Shown in pieces: positions 5,516 through 7,532 of a DNA stretch of 7,532 nucleotides; positions within the stretch are counted from its first letter, which is position 1, and each line of letters begins with the position of its first letter. The notes beneath the pieces were generated by a model. That model ran no database searches and was not told where the DNA came from. It saw only the letters and a program-made list of their open reading frames with translations. This DNA is from a bacterium (lineage in GTDB: Bacteria; Coprothermobacterota; Coprothermobacteria; Coprothermobacterales; JAADFF01). A program made the position numbers and the translations under genes. The DNA is taken from assembly GCA_027063755.1 (NCBI GenBank), contig JAMORD010000090.1:1-7532 (forward strand). The letters run 5' to 3'.

Positions 5516-7099
5516 ATGGGTGGTTATTATATGCTTGTTTTACATACACATCTTCCGTGGGTGAAAAAGGCCGGTAAGTGGCCTTTTGGGGAAGAGTGGC
5601 TTTATGAGGCTATATTTGATTCATATATACCACTGTTGATGACATTTAAAAAACTTTCTGAAGAAAATGTTTCTTACAAGGTGGCTATTAATATTACTCC
5701 TGTTGTTGCGGAGATGCTTGAAGATACTTATCTACAGAATGAGGCTCTGGATTATATAGAAGATTTGATAGATAGGGCGGAAAGTGATGTTAAGACCAGA
5801 GATATGCCCTATAGGGAATTGGCTCGTTTCTGGCTGGATCATTTTTCAGAACTTAGGGATTTCTACCTTGAGATAAACAAGGATGTTATTGGGGCCTTTC
5901 GTGAACTGGAAGAAAAAGGCTGTGTGGAACTTTTTACATCGGCTGCTACCCATGGTTTTCTTCCACTGCTTGGGACAGATGGTTCTATAAATCTGCAGGT
6001 TGGTGTAGGAGTTCAGAGCTTTAAAGATAGAGTAGGCAGAATGCCTAAAGGTTTTTGGATGCCCGAGTGTGCCTATAGACCTAAAGAATACATTATCCAG
6101 GGTGACAAGGTTATAGAGAGACCAGGGATTGAGCATTTTTTACAGAAGCATGGTATTGAGTATACCATTATTGACCATAGGGCCCTGCGAATAGACCGTA
6201 TTGCTATAGAAAATGGGTATATGCCCTCTATTCCAGAAGGGGAATATCTTAGCATGCAGCCTTATTATCTTGCCGATTCTTCAGTTGTTGCATTTCCCCG
6301 TCATGGAAGGTTATCTGAACAGGTGTGGTCTGCAGGTATAGGATATCCCGGCGATGGTGATTATCTGGAGTTTCATAAGAGAGACAGCGAAACGGGGCTA
6401 AGATACTGGCGTATTACAGATAAAAATCTTGACCTTGGTTATAAGGATATATATCATCCTGAGTGGGCAGATGGCAAAATCCGGCTTCATGCCAAAGATT
6501 TTGTTTCAAAGGTAGAAGATGTGTTGTGGGAATATGAGAAGAAATATGGCGCAGGTGGCTATGTGTTAACGGCATTTGATACCGAGCTCTTTGGACACTG
6601 GTGGTTTGAAGGTCCGAGATTTCTATATCACATGATAAAGACTATGACTTCCAGTGGTATAGAGGTTATTACCCCCTCTGATTACCTGGAAAGAAGCGAA
6701 GTGGGGGCTCGTGTATATCTTCCTAGAAATTCATGGGGTTATATGGGAACATTCTGGGTTTGGAATAACGATAAAGTGGCATGGATGTGGAAACCCCTTT
6801 ATGAGAGTGAGATATTGGTAAAAAAGGCTCTAAAAGAGGGTAAGAAGAATAAGCGAGTAATTAGACAAATGTTGAGAGAACTTCTTATTCTGGAGGCATC
6901 TGATTGGCAATTTCTTATAACCACAGGTGGTGCCGTTCACTATGCCAAAGATAGGTTTATGCTACATAAAGAAAGAACCGATACGCTAGCCAATGTTCTT
7001 TTGGGTAGAGCAGAAATTGACGAAGATACTTTGGCCATGTGGGAAGATGAAGATAGCCTATTTGAAGAGATAGACGAAACTCTGTATTTGGAGGTGTAG
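5516..7099 (+). CDS. GH57 family 1,4-alpha-glucan branching enzyme
   Basis: Makes alpha-1,6 branches in glycogen-like glucans by cutting and transferring alpha-1,4 chains; cytoplasmic, no signal peptide. The 527 residues match the GH57 branching enzymes of the Thermus type (about 520) and lack the C-terminal tail of the Thermococcus form. The GH57 (beta/alpha)7 barrel motifs are in order: LHTHLPWV (9-16), CVELFTSAATHGFLPLL (136-152), and GFWMPECAYRP (179-189) with nucleophile Glu184. FDTELFGHWWFEGP (354-367) carries acid/base Asp355. The C-terminal DUF1957-type helical region carries NSWGYMGTFWVWNN (405-418) and LEASDWQFLITTGGAVHYAKDRF (459-481). ECAYRP and FDTELFGHWWFEG are the forms seen in branching enzymes rather than GH57 amylases. 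Tyr235 lies about where the tip tyrosine of the branching loop is expected, but this alignment is only by eye. The start ATG has AAGGAGG 9 bases upstream. A second GH57 gene follows after 3 bases. Confidence 0.9.
   Translation: MGGYYMLVLHTHLPWVKKAGKWPFGEEWLYEAIFDSYIPLLMTFKKLSEENVSYKVAINITPVVAEMLEDTYLQNEALDYIEDLIDRAESDVKTRDMPYRELARFWLDHFSELRDFYLEINKDVIGAFRELEEKGCVELFTSAATHGFLPLLGTDGSINLQVGVGVQSFKDRVGRMPKGFWMPECAYRPKEYIIQGDKVIERPGIEHFLQKHGIEYTIIDHRALRIDRIAIENGYMPSIPEGEYLSMQPYYLADSSVVAFPRHGRLSEQVWSAGIGYPGDGDYLEFHKRDSETGLRYWRITDKNLDLGYKDIYHPEWADGKIRLHAKDFVSKVEDVLWEYEKKYGAGGYVLTAFDTELFGHWWFEGPRFLYHMIKTMTSSGIEVITPSDYLERSEVGARVYLPRNSWGYMGTFWVWNNDKVAWMWKPLYESEILVKKALKEGKKNKRVIRQMLRELLILEASDWQFLITTGGAVHYAKDRFMLHKERTDTLANVLLGRAEIDEDTLAMWEDEDSLFEEIDETLYLEV
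7090..7095 (+). promoter_or_regulatory. Ribosome-binding site deciding a GTG start
   Basis: GGAGGT lies within the last codons of the branching enzyme gene, 7 bases before the GTG at 7103. No ATG is present nearby in that frame, and the protein homology begins right at this GTG, so it fixes the start of the second GH57 gene. Confidence 0.75.
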
Positions 7100-7102
7100 C
7101 CT

Positions 7103-7532
7103 GTGGGAAATGTATATTTCATTTTAGGTATACACAATCATCAACCCACTGGTAATTTTGAACATGTGTTTCAGTGGGCATATGAGCATGCATACAAACC
7201 ATTTTTAGAGGTACTGAAGCAGTATCCAAAGATAAAAATATCTATACACCATTCAGGCCCGCTTGTAGACTGGCTTGTAGCAAATCACGATGATTATATT
7301 GATGAGTATAGAAAACTTGCCTCTGAAGGCAGGGTAGAGGTTATGGGAGGAGCCTACTATGAGCCCATTCTACCCATTATTCCTGATGAAGATAAGACGG
7401 GGCAACTACTACTTATGAAGAAAAAGATGAGAGAGATACTGAATTACAATCCTGTTGGTGTATGGGTGCCTGAAAGGGTATGGGAACCATATCTTCCTAA
7501 GTTTATTGCCGGAGCTGGTTATAAATATGTTG
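7103..7532 (+). CDS. GH57 family 4-alpha-glucanotransferase/alpha-amylase, N-terminal part (3' end outside window)
   Basis: The frame opens at GTG 7103 and runs off the window, giving 143 residues. It begins MGNVYFILGIHNHQPTGNFE, the typical start of the GH57 4-alpha-glucanotransferase/amylase group (Thermococcus litoralis type). GH57 motif 1 is HNHQP (11-15), and the first two histidines are expected active-site residues. ISIHHSGPLVDWL (46-58) follows, then motif 2 around GRVEVMGGAYYEPILPIIPDED (76-97). Motif 3 is GVWVPERVWEP (119-129), with Glu124 at the position of the T. litoralis nucleophile Glu123. The acid/base Asp lies beyond the window. Such enzymes move or hydrolyse alpha-1,4-glucan chains in the cytoplasm and remodel storage glucan. 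There is no signal peptide. The 3-base gap after the branching enzyme gene implies one operon. Transferase and amylase activities in this group cannot be separated from the N-terminus alone. Confidence 0.88.
   Translation, partial: MGNVYFILGIHNHQPTGNFEHVFQWAYEHAYKPFLEVLKQYPKIKISIHHSGPLVDWLVANHDDYIDEYRKLASEGRVEVMGGAYYEPILPIIPDEDKTGQLLLMKKKMREILNYNPVGVWVPERVWEPYLPKFIAGAGYKYV

Overview
The window looks like a stretch of a bacterial chromosome, probably from an anaerobic and perhaps thermophilic lineage. Bacterial features are the strong Shine-Dalgarno sequences, a near-consensus sigma70-type promoter, a cobalamin riboswitch and a Firmicutes/Thermotogae-type phosphoglucose isomerase. The thermophile suggestion rests only on the two GH57 glucan enzymes and the general character of the proteins. 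I cannot name a genus. There are no mobile elements, tRNAs, rRNAs or CRISPR arrays, and gene packing is tight.

Layout. Bases 1-892 (+) encode the C-terminal part of the RNA ligase RtcB, cut by the window edge. It is followed 13 bases later by a complete pgi (906-2279, +). A strong hairpin at 2286-2312 ends this block and also serves the convergent block. The minus-strand block runs from about 5440 down to 2311. In transcription order it holds a promoter (5411-5439), a cobalamin riboswitch (about 5251-5400) with a Shine-Dalgarno-sequestering expression platform (5204-5240), sucC (5203-4064), sucD (4064-3192) and an EamA/DMT-family transporter (3195-2311). The three genes overlap by 1 and 4 bases, so this is one translationally coupled operon. 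Divergent from it, on the plus strand, is a GH57 alpha-glucan branching enzyme (5516-7099) followed 3 bases later by a second GH57 enzyme of the 4-alpha-glucanotransferase/amylase type (7103 to beyond the window end).

How the parts fit. pgi and the two GH57 enzymes belong to hexose phosphate and storage-glucan metabolism. The most interesting part is the B12-controlled operon. A class-I-like cobalamin riboswitch sits directly before succinyl-CoA synthetase and an uncharacterised EamA transporter, not before a B12 uptake, synthesis or B12-independent isozyme gene. The leader can be folded into a consistent switch in which the sucC ribosome-binding site is alternately hidden or free. The loop of the hiding hairpin can also pair with the L5 loop of the aptamer. 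A 73-codon open frame at 5218-5439 lies on top of the riboswitch and is not a gene.
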